Origin: Candidatus Mailhella merdavium
GTDB lineage: Bacteria > Desulfobacterota > Desulfovibrionia > Desulfovibrionales > Desulfovibrionaceae
Assembly: GCA_019119045.1 (NCBI GenBank)
Contig: DWXS01000011.1
Location: 1-52,770 of the forward strand
DNA: 52,770 bases
Direction: 5' to 3'
The translations under genes and the position numbers were made by a program. The first letter of the stretch is position 1; each line of letters starts with the position of its first letter. Positions 45,605-52,770 of this stretch are shown in pieces. Under the pieces are notes generated by a model that saw only the letters and a program-made list of their open reading frames with translations, was not told the origin of the DNA and did not search any database.

Positions 45605-46810
45605 ATGGCGAAACGGCATATACTTCAGGATCTGCTTTCCCCCCTCCTGTTCCCGCTCTCTCTCATCTATGGAGAGCTTGCGCTCATGCGCCGCTCCACA
45701 AAAGAAAGCAGTCCGGTATCCGGCCCGCGCTTCTTCGGCGAACCTCCCGTTCCCTGCGTTTCCGTAGGAAACATCTCCTGGGGCGGCACAGGCAAAACCC
45801 CTGTCACCGGCTGGCTGCTGGAGTGGGCGGAGGCGCAGCATCTGCGCGCCGCGGTGCTGACTCGCGGCTACGGGGCGAGGCCGCCGCAACACCCTTTCCG
45901 TGTCGGGCCGGATGCCCATGTACGCGAGGCAGGAGACGAACCGCTCATGCTTGCACGCCGCTTTCCTACAGCCACGATCATGGTGGATCCCAGACGCACC
46001 CGCGCCGCTGAAAAGCTGATGCTCGAGGCGGAGGAAAGCGAATGCCATCCGCCGGATCTCTTTATTCTGGACGACGGTTTTCAGCATGTTTCCATGGGCA
46101 GACACCTTGATCTTGTGCTGATGGATGCCGACGATTTTGCATTTGACCGGCGTTCCAACTGGAACAGAGTCATCCCCGCAGGCACATGGCGCGAACCTCA
46201 GCGCGTACTCGATCATGCCGACGCATTTCTGATTAAAAGCACCCGGGAAAAGTGGCCCGAGCTTGCACAGGCCATGACCTTCCGCCTTGCCTCCTACGCA
46301 AAACCGGTCTTTGCCTTTGAACTGCATTGTCGGGGGCTGGTACAGTGTTCCCCGAACGACGAACATGTTTCCGAGGAAACTCCCGTACCGAGTCTCATTC
46401 CGGCCCCTTCGGAGGACACGCCGCTTCCCGAGGATCTGAGCGGCCCGTATCTGCTTGTCTCCGGCGTGGGCAATCCCGAGCTGGTGAAGGAAACTGCCAC
46501 TGCCTTCATGGGTGCGGAACCGGCCAGGGTCGCCTGCTTTCCGGATCATCATGCCTATACCAGAGGCGACGCCATTGTGCTGGCCGACTATGACATGCCC
46601 GTACTCTGCACGGCCAAGGACGCCGTCAAACTCTCCGGTCTCGGCCTGCCCAGACTTTACGCTCTGGATGTGGAGGCGGATTTTTTTGCTTCTTTAAGCG
46701 ATTCAAGCTCAACCGAGCGGGGAATTCCCTTCTCCGCATGGTGGAGCAGATGGTGGCGCGAATGGCACACAAATCATATTCTTCCTCTTCCCACAGAGAA
46801 CACGCCTTGA
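45605..46810 (+). CDS. lpxK: Tetraacyldisaccharide 4'-kinase
   Basis: LpxK phosphorylates the lipid A precursor at the inner membrane. The 401-residue protein has an N-terminal membrane-associated helix, the P-loop VGNISWGGTGKTP (about 53-65), DDGFQH and the C-terminal DHHAYT. The ATG at 45605 fits the family start; an in-frame TTG at 45584 is less likely. It overlaps the ribonuclease R gene. LpxK shows a Gram-negative outer membrane. Confidence 0.94.
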   Translation: MAKRHILQDLLSPLLFPLSLIYGELALMRRSTKESSPVSGPRFFGEPPVPCVSVGNISWGGTGKTPVTGWLLEWAEAQHLRAAVLTRGYGARPPQHPFRVGPDAHVREAGDEPLMLARRFPTATIMVDPRRTRAAEKLMLEAEESECHPPDLFILDDGFQHVSMGRHLDLVLMDADDFAFDRRSNWNRVIPAGTWREPQRVLDHADAFLIKSTREKWPELAQAMTFRLASYAKPVFAFELHCRGLVQCSPNDEHVSEETPVPSLIPAPSEDTPLPEDLSGPYLLVSGVGNPELVKETATAFMGAEPARVACFPDHHAYTRGDAIVLADYDMPVLCTAKDAVKLSGLGLPRLYALDVEADFFASLSDSSSTERGIPFSAWWSRWWREWHTNHILPLPTENTP

Positions 46811-49329
46811 AAAAACGCGATCTTTCCGCCCTGTCTGAACATTCCCTGCGCGAGGACATTCTGCACGCGCTCGCATCCGGCGCACCTCTTCGTCTGGATG
46901 ATTTCCTGCGAAAACTGGCTCTTTCGCGCAGAAGCAAACGCACGCTGATCGGAATGCTGCGAACGCTGGAAAGCGAAGGACTCATTGTCTCCATCCGGGG
47001 AGGAGCCTGGGCGGCAGCTTCCCGGATGAAAAAAGTACGCGGCGTTCTTTCCATCCAGCGTTCCGGAGCGGCCTTTGCAAGAGTGGAAAAAAGCTCTCCC
47101 GGACAGGGAGATGTCTTCATTGCCCCGGAGCATCTCGGCGATGCGTGGGATGGGGATACCGTGGAACTCTCCCTCTTTCCTCCGCAAAAAGGACGCAAGC
47201 GGAACGACCGTGGCCCAGCCCTGCATGCGGAGGGGCAGGTGCTTGCCGTTCTGGAACGTCCCCGCCGTGAACTGACCGCCTGCGTACTCCACAACACGGT
47301 TCCACAGCCGGAATCACACTGCTCCCGCGTTCTGTGCCGCCCGGCAGATCCCCGCCTGAGACTGGAGCTGCTGACGGATATATCTGCCCTGCCCTCCGTC
47401 CCGGAAGAAGGCGAACTGCTCCGCGTTACCGTCGGTCAGCGAATTGACGACACAGCCCCTTCTGCCCGCAGCACGCGCAGGGGGCGGCGCAATCATCGTT
47501 CCGCACTACCGCCCCTTCCCTTGTGGTCGGCAACGGCGATCGACTCTCTGGGCAGAGAAGACGACGTCCGCGTTCAGGAGGATCTGACAAAACTCAATCA
47601 CCGCATTCCGACCTCCTTCCCCGACGACGCGCTGCAGGAAGCGGAACTCTCCGCCGGGCAAGGCATTGGAGACGATTCCGGAAAAGAGACGCTGGAAGAT
47701 TTACGTCACATTGCTCTGGTCACCATTGACGGCGAAGACGCACGGGATTTCGACGACGCGGTATTTGTCGCGCGGGAGGAAGACGGCTGGAGGCTGCTGG
47801 TCGCCATTGCCGACGTTTCCCATTATGTGCGTCCGCGCGGCGCGCTGGATCGCGAAGCCCGCGAACGAGGCAATTCCTATTATTTTCCGACATCCGTAGA
47901 GCCCATGCTGCCGGAAGCCCTGAGCAACGGGGCATGCAGTCTGCGCCCGGATGAAGATCGCCGCGCCATGGTTGCCGATATGCGCTTTGATGCTTCCGGC
48001 ATAATCCGTACTTCGCGCTTTTCAAATGCCGTCATTCGCTCACGGGCACGCCTCACCTATACCCAGGTGGAATACATGCTTGAGAACGGACGTGACGATT
48101 CCGATCTTCCGCAGCCCGCGACACATTCCCCGCGTCCCGGCAATATTCCGCCTTCCCGGCCCACGCCGGAGCTGATCGCCATGCTGAAGGAGGCCTCCGG
48201 ACTGGCCGAAACGCTGATCAAAAGACGTCATGACGCGGGCGCGCTGGATTTCGATCTGCCGGAAGCGGAATTCACCGTTGAGGAAAACCGTGTGACGGGA
48301 ATCTCCAACCGCAACCGCTTGTTCAGTCACAGACTCATCGAAGCCTTCATGATCGCGGCCAACGAGGCCGTAGCACGTTTTCTCACGGAAAAGGGCGCGC
48401 CCTTTCCGTATCGGGTGCATCCCGCTCCCTCCCCGGAAAAGCTGGAAGAGCTGGGGCGCGGTCTCATGGCCACGGGGCTGGATCTTCCTCTGCCCAGACC
48501 TGCCGATTTTGCCAGAGATGCAAACTGGCTGCCCGCACTGCTGAACTCCGTGCAGACACGGGAAGATCTCTCGCCGGAGCAGATTTTTCTCGTGAACCGC
48601 CTCTGCCTGCGTTCCATGATGCAGGCCCGCTACGATCCGGAAGAGGGCGGTCATTTCGGGCTGGCTTCAGCCTGTTACTGTCATTTCACCTCTCCCATCC
48701 GCCGTTATGCCGATCTGATCACCCACCGAGCGCTTAAATACGCGCTCGGTCTTGATACGGGCGGCTCCATCCCCGCAGGGCACAAGCTGCTGGCTGCTAC
48801 CGATCGCTGCAACGAACGGGAGCGCGCCGCACAGGATGCGGAACGGGAAATTACCCGTCGCTTCGGTTGTCTCCTGCTCCGGAACAGAGTCGGTGAAACA
48901 TTCGGAGGAGTCGTCTGCGGAGTGACGCATTTCGGCCTGTTTGTTGAACTGGAAGGGATGCCTCTGGAAGGCATGATCCGCGTGGAGAGACTGGGACAGG
49001 ATTTCTTTGAATACGATGCCGAGCGGCAGGAACTGCGCGGCGTAATCAGCAATATCGCCTACAGACTCGGACAGCGCGTACAGGTGCGCCTTATCGAGGT
49101 CAATCCCGGCAGGCTTGAAATCAATCTGGCCTTGCTCAACAGCGTGGCCGCGCCCGCCGGAAGAAGAAAACAGGGAAAAAAATACGGAAAACAACATCCG
49201 CGCCGCGAAACTCCGGCCCTTGCGACGCGCTCCGGGGATTCCGGCAGAAAACAACGTCGGGAACGCGGCGCGCGCCATGAGAACCAGGGGCGGCCCCGTA
49301 CAAGGCGGGGAGGCAGACCTCGGGGCTGA
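46738..49329 (+). CDS. rnr: Ribonuclease R
   Basis: RNase R degrades structured RNA from the 3' end. The protein (863 residues from this start) has an N-terminal winged helix (about 30-90), cold-shock folds, the catalytic RNB domain (DGEDARDFDDAVF with first Asp331), a C-terminal S1 domain (about 716-800) and a Lys/Arg-rich tail. The start is uncertain: ATG 46762 and a TTG at 46807, overlapping the lpxK stop, are alternatives and both give a plausible N-terminus. It is co-transcribed with lpxK. Confidence 0.93.
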   Translation: MVEQMVARMAHKSYSSSSHREHALKKRDLSALSEHSLREDILHALASGAPLRLDDFLRKLALSRRSKRTLIGMLRTLESEGLIVSIRGGAWAAASRMKKVRGVLSIQRSGAAFARVEKSSPGQGDVFIAPEHLGDAWDGDTVELSLFPPQKGRKRNDRGPALHAEGQVLAVLERPRRELTACVLHNTVPQPESHCSRVLCRPADPRLRLELLTDISALPSVPEEGELLRVTVGQRIDDTAPSARSTRRGRRNHRSALPPLPLWSATAIDSLGREDDVRVQEDLTKLNHRIPTSFPDDALQEAELSAGQGIGDDSGKETLEDLRHIALVTIDGEDARDFDDAVFVAREEDGWRLLVAIADVSHYVRPRGALDREARERGNSYYFPTSVEPMLPEALSNGACSLRPDEDRRAMVADMRFDASGIIRTSRFSNAVIRSRARLTYTQVEYMLENGRDDSDLPQPATHSPRPGNIPPSRPTPELIAMLKEASGLAETLIKRRHDAGALDFDLPEAEFTVEENRVTGISNRNRLFSHRLIEAFMIAANEAVARFLTEKGAPFPYRVHPAPSPEKLEELGRGLMATGLDLPLPRPADFARDANWLPALLNSVQTREDLSPEQIFLVNRLCLRSMMQARYDPEEGGHFGLASACYCHFTSPIRRYADLITHRALKYALGLDTGGSIPAGHKLLAATDRCNERERAAQDAEREITRRFGCLLLRNRVGETFGGVVCGVTHFGLFVELEGMPLEGMIRVERLGQDFFEYDAERQELRGVISNIAYRLGQRVQVRLIEVNPGRLEINLALLNSVAAPAGRRKQGKKYGKQHPRRETPALATRSGDSGRKQRRERGARHENQGRPRTRRGGRPRG

Positions 49330-49388
49330 AGCCGCTCGGCGTTGCCCGAATGCTGTGTTGCACGGCAAAAGGCTTCCGCATGAAAAGC

Positions 49389-49417
49389 TTGACACTTTCT
49401 TTTCGTAAGAATAAGAA
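49389..49417 (+). promoter_or_regulatory. Promoter of rpoZ-dnaJ
   Basis: TTGACA (49389-49394) and TAAGAA (49412-49417) are 17 nt apart, upstream of rpoZ. Confidence 0.65.
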
Positions 49418-49556
49418 ATGTGGTTCGGCATTATTCCGAAGTATATCCTCCGTCCGCATCCCTCTGCTCCCGGGAAGGACAGGGTAACGACATTATGGCG
49501 CGCCCGGCGCGAGTTCATACTTTTTCGCGCTCCGACGCGACGCAGGAGGCAGCAAT

Positions 49557-49793
49557 ATGGCCCGCATCACCGTGGAAGATTGTCAGCAGCGTGTGGATAA
49601 CCGCTTTTTGCTCGTACAAATGGCCATCAAGCGCGTACATCAGTACCGCGAAGGCTATGAACCTCTGGTGGATTCAAAGAACAAGGAAGTCGTCACCGCC
49701 CTGCGTGAAATAGCGGCAGGTAAGATTCTTCCGGAAGATCGCCGGTTCTATACTCCCATAGAAGAAGGCAGCACCCCCGTTCTGGATGACTAG
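49557..49793 (+). CDS. rpoZ: RNA polymerase omega subunit
   Basis: The 78-residue protein has the omega pattern ([29 protein letters not shown]). It aids assembly of RNA polymerase. GGAGG lies upstream and dnaJ follows after 21 bp. Confidence 0.95.
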   Translation: MARITVEDCQQRVDNRFLLVQMAIKRVHQYREGYEPLVDSKNKEVVTALREIAAGKILPEDRRFYTPIEEGSTPVLDD

Positions 49794-49814
49794 TTCCGCA
49801 AGGTTCGCATTCTC

Positions 49815-50939
49815 ATGAGTCAGCGCGATTTCTACGAAGTTCTCGGTGTGGCACGCAATGCCAGCGCCGAGGAGATCAAGCACGCCTATCGCAAACTTGC
49901 CCTGCAATATCACCCCGATCGCAACCCGGACGATCCCGAGGCTGAGCAGAAGTTCAAGGAAGCTGCGGAAGCCTACGACACGTTGCGGGATCCTGAACGC
50001 CGGGCCAACTATGACCGCTACGGCACGGCCGATCCCTTCGGCGCCGGACGCGGGGGCTTTTCCAGCGCGGAAGATATTTTCTCCCAGTTCGGCGATATAT
50101 TCGGGGATCTTTTCGGATTCGGCGCACGCACGCGCGGCGGCGGCCCCCGTCCGGAAGCCGGAGCGGATCTCCGCTATAATATGAAGATTTCCTTCCGGCA
50201 GGCGGCCTCCGGCACAGAAGTGCCGATCAAGATTCCCCGTCATGAGGAATGCGAGGACTGTCACGGCAAGGGAACCGCCCCCGGAACGAATACCGAACCC
50301 TGCAAACAATGCGGAGGAAGCGGTCAGGTTCGCCACTCTCAGGGATTTTTCCAAATCAGCGTTCCCTGCGGCGCCTGCGGAGGCCTGGGCTACACCATTC
50401 CTCATCCCTGCCCCAAATGTAAGGGAAAAGGCACGATACTCAAAAACCACGAGCTGAACGTGCGTATTCCCGCCGGCGTATACACCGGCGCGCGGCTGCG
50501 GCTGCGCGGAGAGGGAGAAGCCGGAGTTCACGGCGGCCCTCCCGGCGATCTTTATGTCGTGCTGACCGTAGAAGACGACAAGACTTTCGAGCGCGACGGC
50601 CAGAACCTCATTTACACTACGGAAATCAGTTTCCCGCAGGCAGCTCTCGGGGCACGCATCGAAGTGCCAACCCTTGACGATCCCATAGAGCTTGATATCC
50701 CCAAGGGAACGCAAAGCGGCGCGGTATTCCGCCTTCAGGGCAAGGGCCTTCCCTACCCCGGCGAACAGCGCAAGGGCGATTTGCTCATTGAAGTGCGCGT
50801 GCTGACGCCGACGAAACTGTCGGAAGACCAGATCCGCATTCTCAAGGAATTTGAGGAAGCTACAAAAGCCAAGGACTCCGGTATCGCCGGTAAAGTCAAA
50901 AAGGCAATGAACAAAATCGGCAAGGCAGTGAAAGGTTAA
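49815..50939 (+). CDS. dnaJ: Chaperone protein DnaJ
   Basis: The 374-residue co-chaperone of DnaK has a J domain with HPD (1-70; [14 protein letters not shown]), a Gly/Phe-rich region (about 75-105), a zinc domain with four CxxCxGxG repeats ([32 protein letters not shown]) and a C-terminal substrate domain. All four zinc repeats are intact, so it is a full type I DnaJ. Confidence 0.96.
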   Translation: MSQRDFYEVLGVARNASAEEIKHAYRKLALQYHPDRNPDDPEAEQKFKEAAEAYDTLRDPERRANYDRYGTADPFGAGRGGFSSAEDIFSQFGDIFGDLFGFGARTRGGGPRPEAGADLRYNMKISFRQAASGTEVPIKIPRHEECEDCHGKGTAPGTNTEPCKQCGGSGQVRHSQGFFQISVPCGACGGLGYTIPHPCPKCKGKGTILKNHELNVRIPAGVYTGARLRLRGEGEAGVHGGPPGDLYVVLTVEDDKTFERDGQNLIYTTEISFPQAALGARIEVPTLDDPIELDIPKGTQSGAVFRLQGKGLPYPGEQRKGDLLIEVRVLTPTKLSEDQIRILKEFEEATKAKDSGIAGKVKKAMNKIGKAVKG

Positions 50940-50960
50940 ACATCGAATACCGGCAAAAAC

Positions 50961-50989
50961 TTGACATCCCGCATCTTCCGGCATATAGA
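50961..50989 (+). promoter_or_regulatory. Promoter of the tRNA-Thr gene
   Basis: TTGACA (50961-50966) and TATAGA (50984-50989) are separated by 17 nt, just upstream of the tRNA. This is close to the sigma-70 consensus. Confidence 0.8.
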
Positions 50990-50998
50990 AGACAACGC

Positions 50999-51074
<76 letters not shown>

Positions 51075-51084
51075 TGAATTTCAG

Positions 51085-51119
51085 GCCCTTACATGCAAGT
51101 TGCATATAAGGGCTTTTTT
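51085..51119 (+). terminator. Terminator of the tRNA gene
   Basis: A stem GCCCTTA/TAAGGGC (51085-51091 with 51107-51113), with ATGC/GCAT inside, is followed by six T residues. Confidence 0.85.
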
Positions 51120-51455
51120 CTTTCCCCACACCATTCCCCACACACAAGATAAAAATGGGGAAAAATAGATAGCAAAAATATATCCCAATTCCGGCAGTGA
51201 AAGAGCTTCCCCTTGCCGGTATGTGCATCGGCTGCACCACCCTTGCCATGGGGATCCATAGTATGGACACCCATTTCCATCTAGCTTCAAGACACCAAGT
51301 TTTCCCTAGCAGTTTCCCCGCCCTTTTTTTGGGGTCGCACCCTGCTACCACGCCTGCAACCTCTCGCAATCCCTTGCGCCGCCTCACTCCGGCAAGAGAG
51401 GAGGTAGCAGCCTTGCCGGAAAAAGTCGCACCCTGCTACCCTGCAACCTGCCCAC
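51120..51455. repeat. Gene-poor stretch with direct repeats
   Basis: No gene is supported. The 16-bp word GTCGCACCCTGCTACC occurs at 51334-51349 and 51425-51440, each followed by CTGCAACCT nearby. A stem CCGGCAAG/CTTGCCGG lies between (51389-51396 with 51412-51419). It looks like the noncoding part of an inserted element. Confidence 0.6.
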
Positions 51456-51491
51456 GAAAAAGCCCGGAGAGGCGTTCACCTTGCCGGGCTT
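51456..51491 (-). terminator. Terminator of the small minus-strand operon
   Basis: AAGCCCGG (51460-51467) pairs with CCGGGCTT (51484-51491). On the minus strand the stem is followed by TTTT. It ends the operon of the small genes at 51553 and 51849. Confidence 0.7.
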
Positions 51492-51552
51492 TCCCATGGC
51501 TCCATGCCGTGCAATGAACCTGAACTTTTCTGAACTAGTTCCCCGTCCTTTT

Positions 51553-51795
51553 TTAGGGGGCAACGGTGTTTAGTTGGGTGTTTAGTTTTGCGATGCCTGC
51601 GCCTATGTCCTTGGAATAACTTGATTCCTGAAAGTTCAGGGCTACAAATGATTCCGATTGCATTCCGGTGTTGCGTTTGCGTTGTCTTCCCCGGCAAGCC
51701 AAGTGACGCCGCGCCTTTCCCGTCCCGCTGGTGTTGCGTTTTCCCTCTCCCGTCACCCGTGAGTGGTAGCGTTTTGCTATGATGGTTAATTTCAT
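51553..51795 (-). CDS. Small basic protein of unknown function
   Basis: The 80-residue frame begins with MKLTIIAKRYHSR and is rich in Arg, Lys and Ser. A GGGAG site lies 8 nt before its ATG, and a stronger AAAGGAGG lies further up. It is read in the same direction as the HTH gene at 51849 and is followed by a terminator. No known family is seen. It may be a small element-encoded protein, but coding status is uncertain. Confidence 0.4.
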   Translation of the reverse strand: MKLTIIAKRYHSRVTGEGKRNTSGTGKARRHLACRGRQRKRNTGMQSESFVALNFQESSYSKDIGAGIAKLNTQLNTVAP

Positions 51796-51848
51796 TGACG
51801 ATTCTCCCGTCAGCCTCCTTTTTTAAGCTAACGGTGTTAGCTCAGGTG

Positions 51849-52271
51849 TTAGCTTTCCCCCAGCTCATCCCTTGTGAAAGACTGCCTGCACCATTCGCAG
51901 CGGTATTTCTCCCCATTCCGGCGCAAGGTTCCCACACTCGCGCAATAAGGACACTCACAGTCTTCCAGATTGATTTTCCCGTCCTGTCCTTCCCCTGCCT
52001 CATCTTTTCCCGTTTCGCGCCTCTCCGTGCCTTGTGGAGAGACTTTTACCGGCAGGGGTGAGGGCTGATTCCTTTCCCTGCCTTTCAGCCACTCCCACAA
52101 TTCCCCGATGCTCACACAGGGAACGGAAGGCGTCACCATGACCAGGGGCGCGCCTTCATCCTTCCATTGCCGGACTGCCTTTGCCGATACCCCGAACGCC
52201 GCGCCTATCTCCTTCCAGCCATGAGCCAGACATGACGCTGTCAGGGGAGGGAACGTGTGCTGATTCTCCAT
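51849..52271 (-). CDS. Helix-turn-helix plus zinc-ribbon protein
   Basis: The 140-residue protein has an N-terminal HTH of the kind seen in phage packaging (Nu1-like) and excisionase-type proteins (WKEIGAAFGVSAKAVRQWKDEGAPL). A charged linker follows, then a C-terminal zinc ribbon (CPYCASVGTLRRNGEKYRCEWC). Such proteins occur in prophages and integrative elements. It is not related to its chromosomal neighbours. Dyads upstream may be its operators. Confidence 0.75.
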   Translation of the reverse strand: MENQHTFPPLTASCLAHGWKEIGAAFGVSAKAVRQWKDEGAPLVMVTPSVPCVSIGELWEWLKGRERNQPSPLPVKVSPQGTERRETGKDEAGEGQDGKINLEDCECPYCASVGTLRRNGEKYRCEWCRQSFTRDELGES

Positions 52272-52770
52272 AACTCACCATATCAGGGATTAAATCAATG
52301 AAATCAGCTACGGCATATCACCGTAGGCCGGTTTGGTTCGGAAAGTTTGAGACAAGTCCGAACTTTGCGCCTTTGAACAGGACAATACATTGCTTTCATT
52401 CATATATTTTTCTTGGGAGTCCGAACTTTTGAGTTGTAATCAACGAGCTGAAAGTTTAGCGCGTTGAATGATTCCGGCATGGGGAGGGCAACCAATCCAA
52501 AGTTGGATGCGTTGAAAACAGTGTGCCCTCGCGCGCGTGCGCGTAGTGATCACCTGTTTGCCGGATTCAGAAGTCACGGGCAAGACTTTCGGGAAAAGTT
52601 GACAAGGCACACCCTCACCCCGCAACTTTCCGAGTTTTGAACATGTAACACACAGACATAAAACATCTTTTTCTTTTAGTTCCCGCAACTTTCCACTCTA
52701 CCGCCTGGCAAAAGAAAAGGCCCCCCGTTCCCGGAGAGCCTTTTCCCATACCTTGAGTTTTATTGAGTAG
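52272..52770. promoter_or_regulatory. Regulatory-looking region with repeated AACTTT boxes
   Basis: No gene is seen. AGTCCGAACTTT occurs at 52355-52366 and 52418-52429, and an inverted GTTCGGA pairs with TCCGAAC at 52336-52342 and 52357-52363. CCCGCAACTTTCC occurs at 52619-52631 and 52682-52694. Other AAAGTT/AACTTT words lie between. They look like binding sites for a regulator or replication/integration protein of the element. A possible terminator stem (AAAAGGC/GCCTTTT) sits near 52715-52745. Confidence 0.5.

Overview
The window looks like a chromosomal segment of a gut-type, sulfate-reducing Desulfovibrionaceae bacterium (Desulfovibrio, Bilophila or Mailhella-like). This is inferred from the moderately high GC content, strong GGAGG ribosome binding sites, LpxK (Gram-negative envelope), a DmsABC-type molybdoenzyme operon and a complete anaerobic choline-utilisation (cut) microcompartment locus with the gene order known from Desulfovibrio. 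No ribosomal RNA gene is present and the species cannot be fixed from sequence alone.

Layout. 1-4.2 kb: alanine dehydrogenase, then a CheV-type coupling protein and an EAL/HDOD signalling protein. 4.8-10.6 kb: housekeeping genes (lipoprotein, coaBC, an unknown, rpmB, a rhomboid protease, tgt). 10.6-15.0 kb: an orphan membrane-fusion protein divergent from a MarR regulator that leads an amino-acid ABC transporter lacking an ATPase gene. 15.2-18.3 kb (minus strand): an SMR exporter, a secreted PchP-type phosphocholine phosphatase, a small unknown and a DMT-family permease. 18.96-35.86 kb (plus strand): the cut locus. 36.3-42.8 kb: a DmsCBA-type reductase with a TorD-type chaperone, a PAS-LuxR regulator and a divergent exported protein. 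43.6-50.9 kb: a MerR-family regulator, a BI-1-family membrane protein, lpxK, rnr, rpoZ and dnaJ. 51.0 kb to the end: tRNA-Thr(CGT) followed by what looks like the edge of an integrated element.

How the central system works. CutC, activated by CutD, cleaves choline to trimethylamine and acetaldehyde inside a protein shell. The shell is built from two BMC-H proteins, one BMC protein with a tail, three tandem BMC proteins, an EutS-type protein and an EutN-type vertex protein. CutF oxidises acetaldehyde to acetyl-CoA, CutH (PduL type) converts this to acetyl-phosphate, and CutO reduces acetaldehyde to ethanol, recycling NADH. A PduS-type flavo-iron-sulfur protein and two PduT-type shell proteins with a pore cysteine could carry electrons across the shell.

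Main discoveries. The divergent spacer between the cut operon and the DMT-PchP operon holds two promoters, one facing each way. Both have a TTGACC -35, an unusual 19-nt spacer and a related 20-bp dyad (16 of 20 positions shared). That is the signature of MerR-family activation, and it ties a secreted phosphocholine phosphatase, a permease and the choline microcompartment into one proposed regulon. A MerR regulator encoded 25 kb away is a candidate activator. In addition, the first aldehyde dehydrogenase (cutB position) has proline where the catalytic cysteine should be, so it is probably not an active dehydrogenase.
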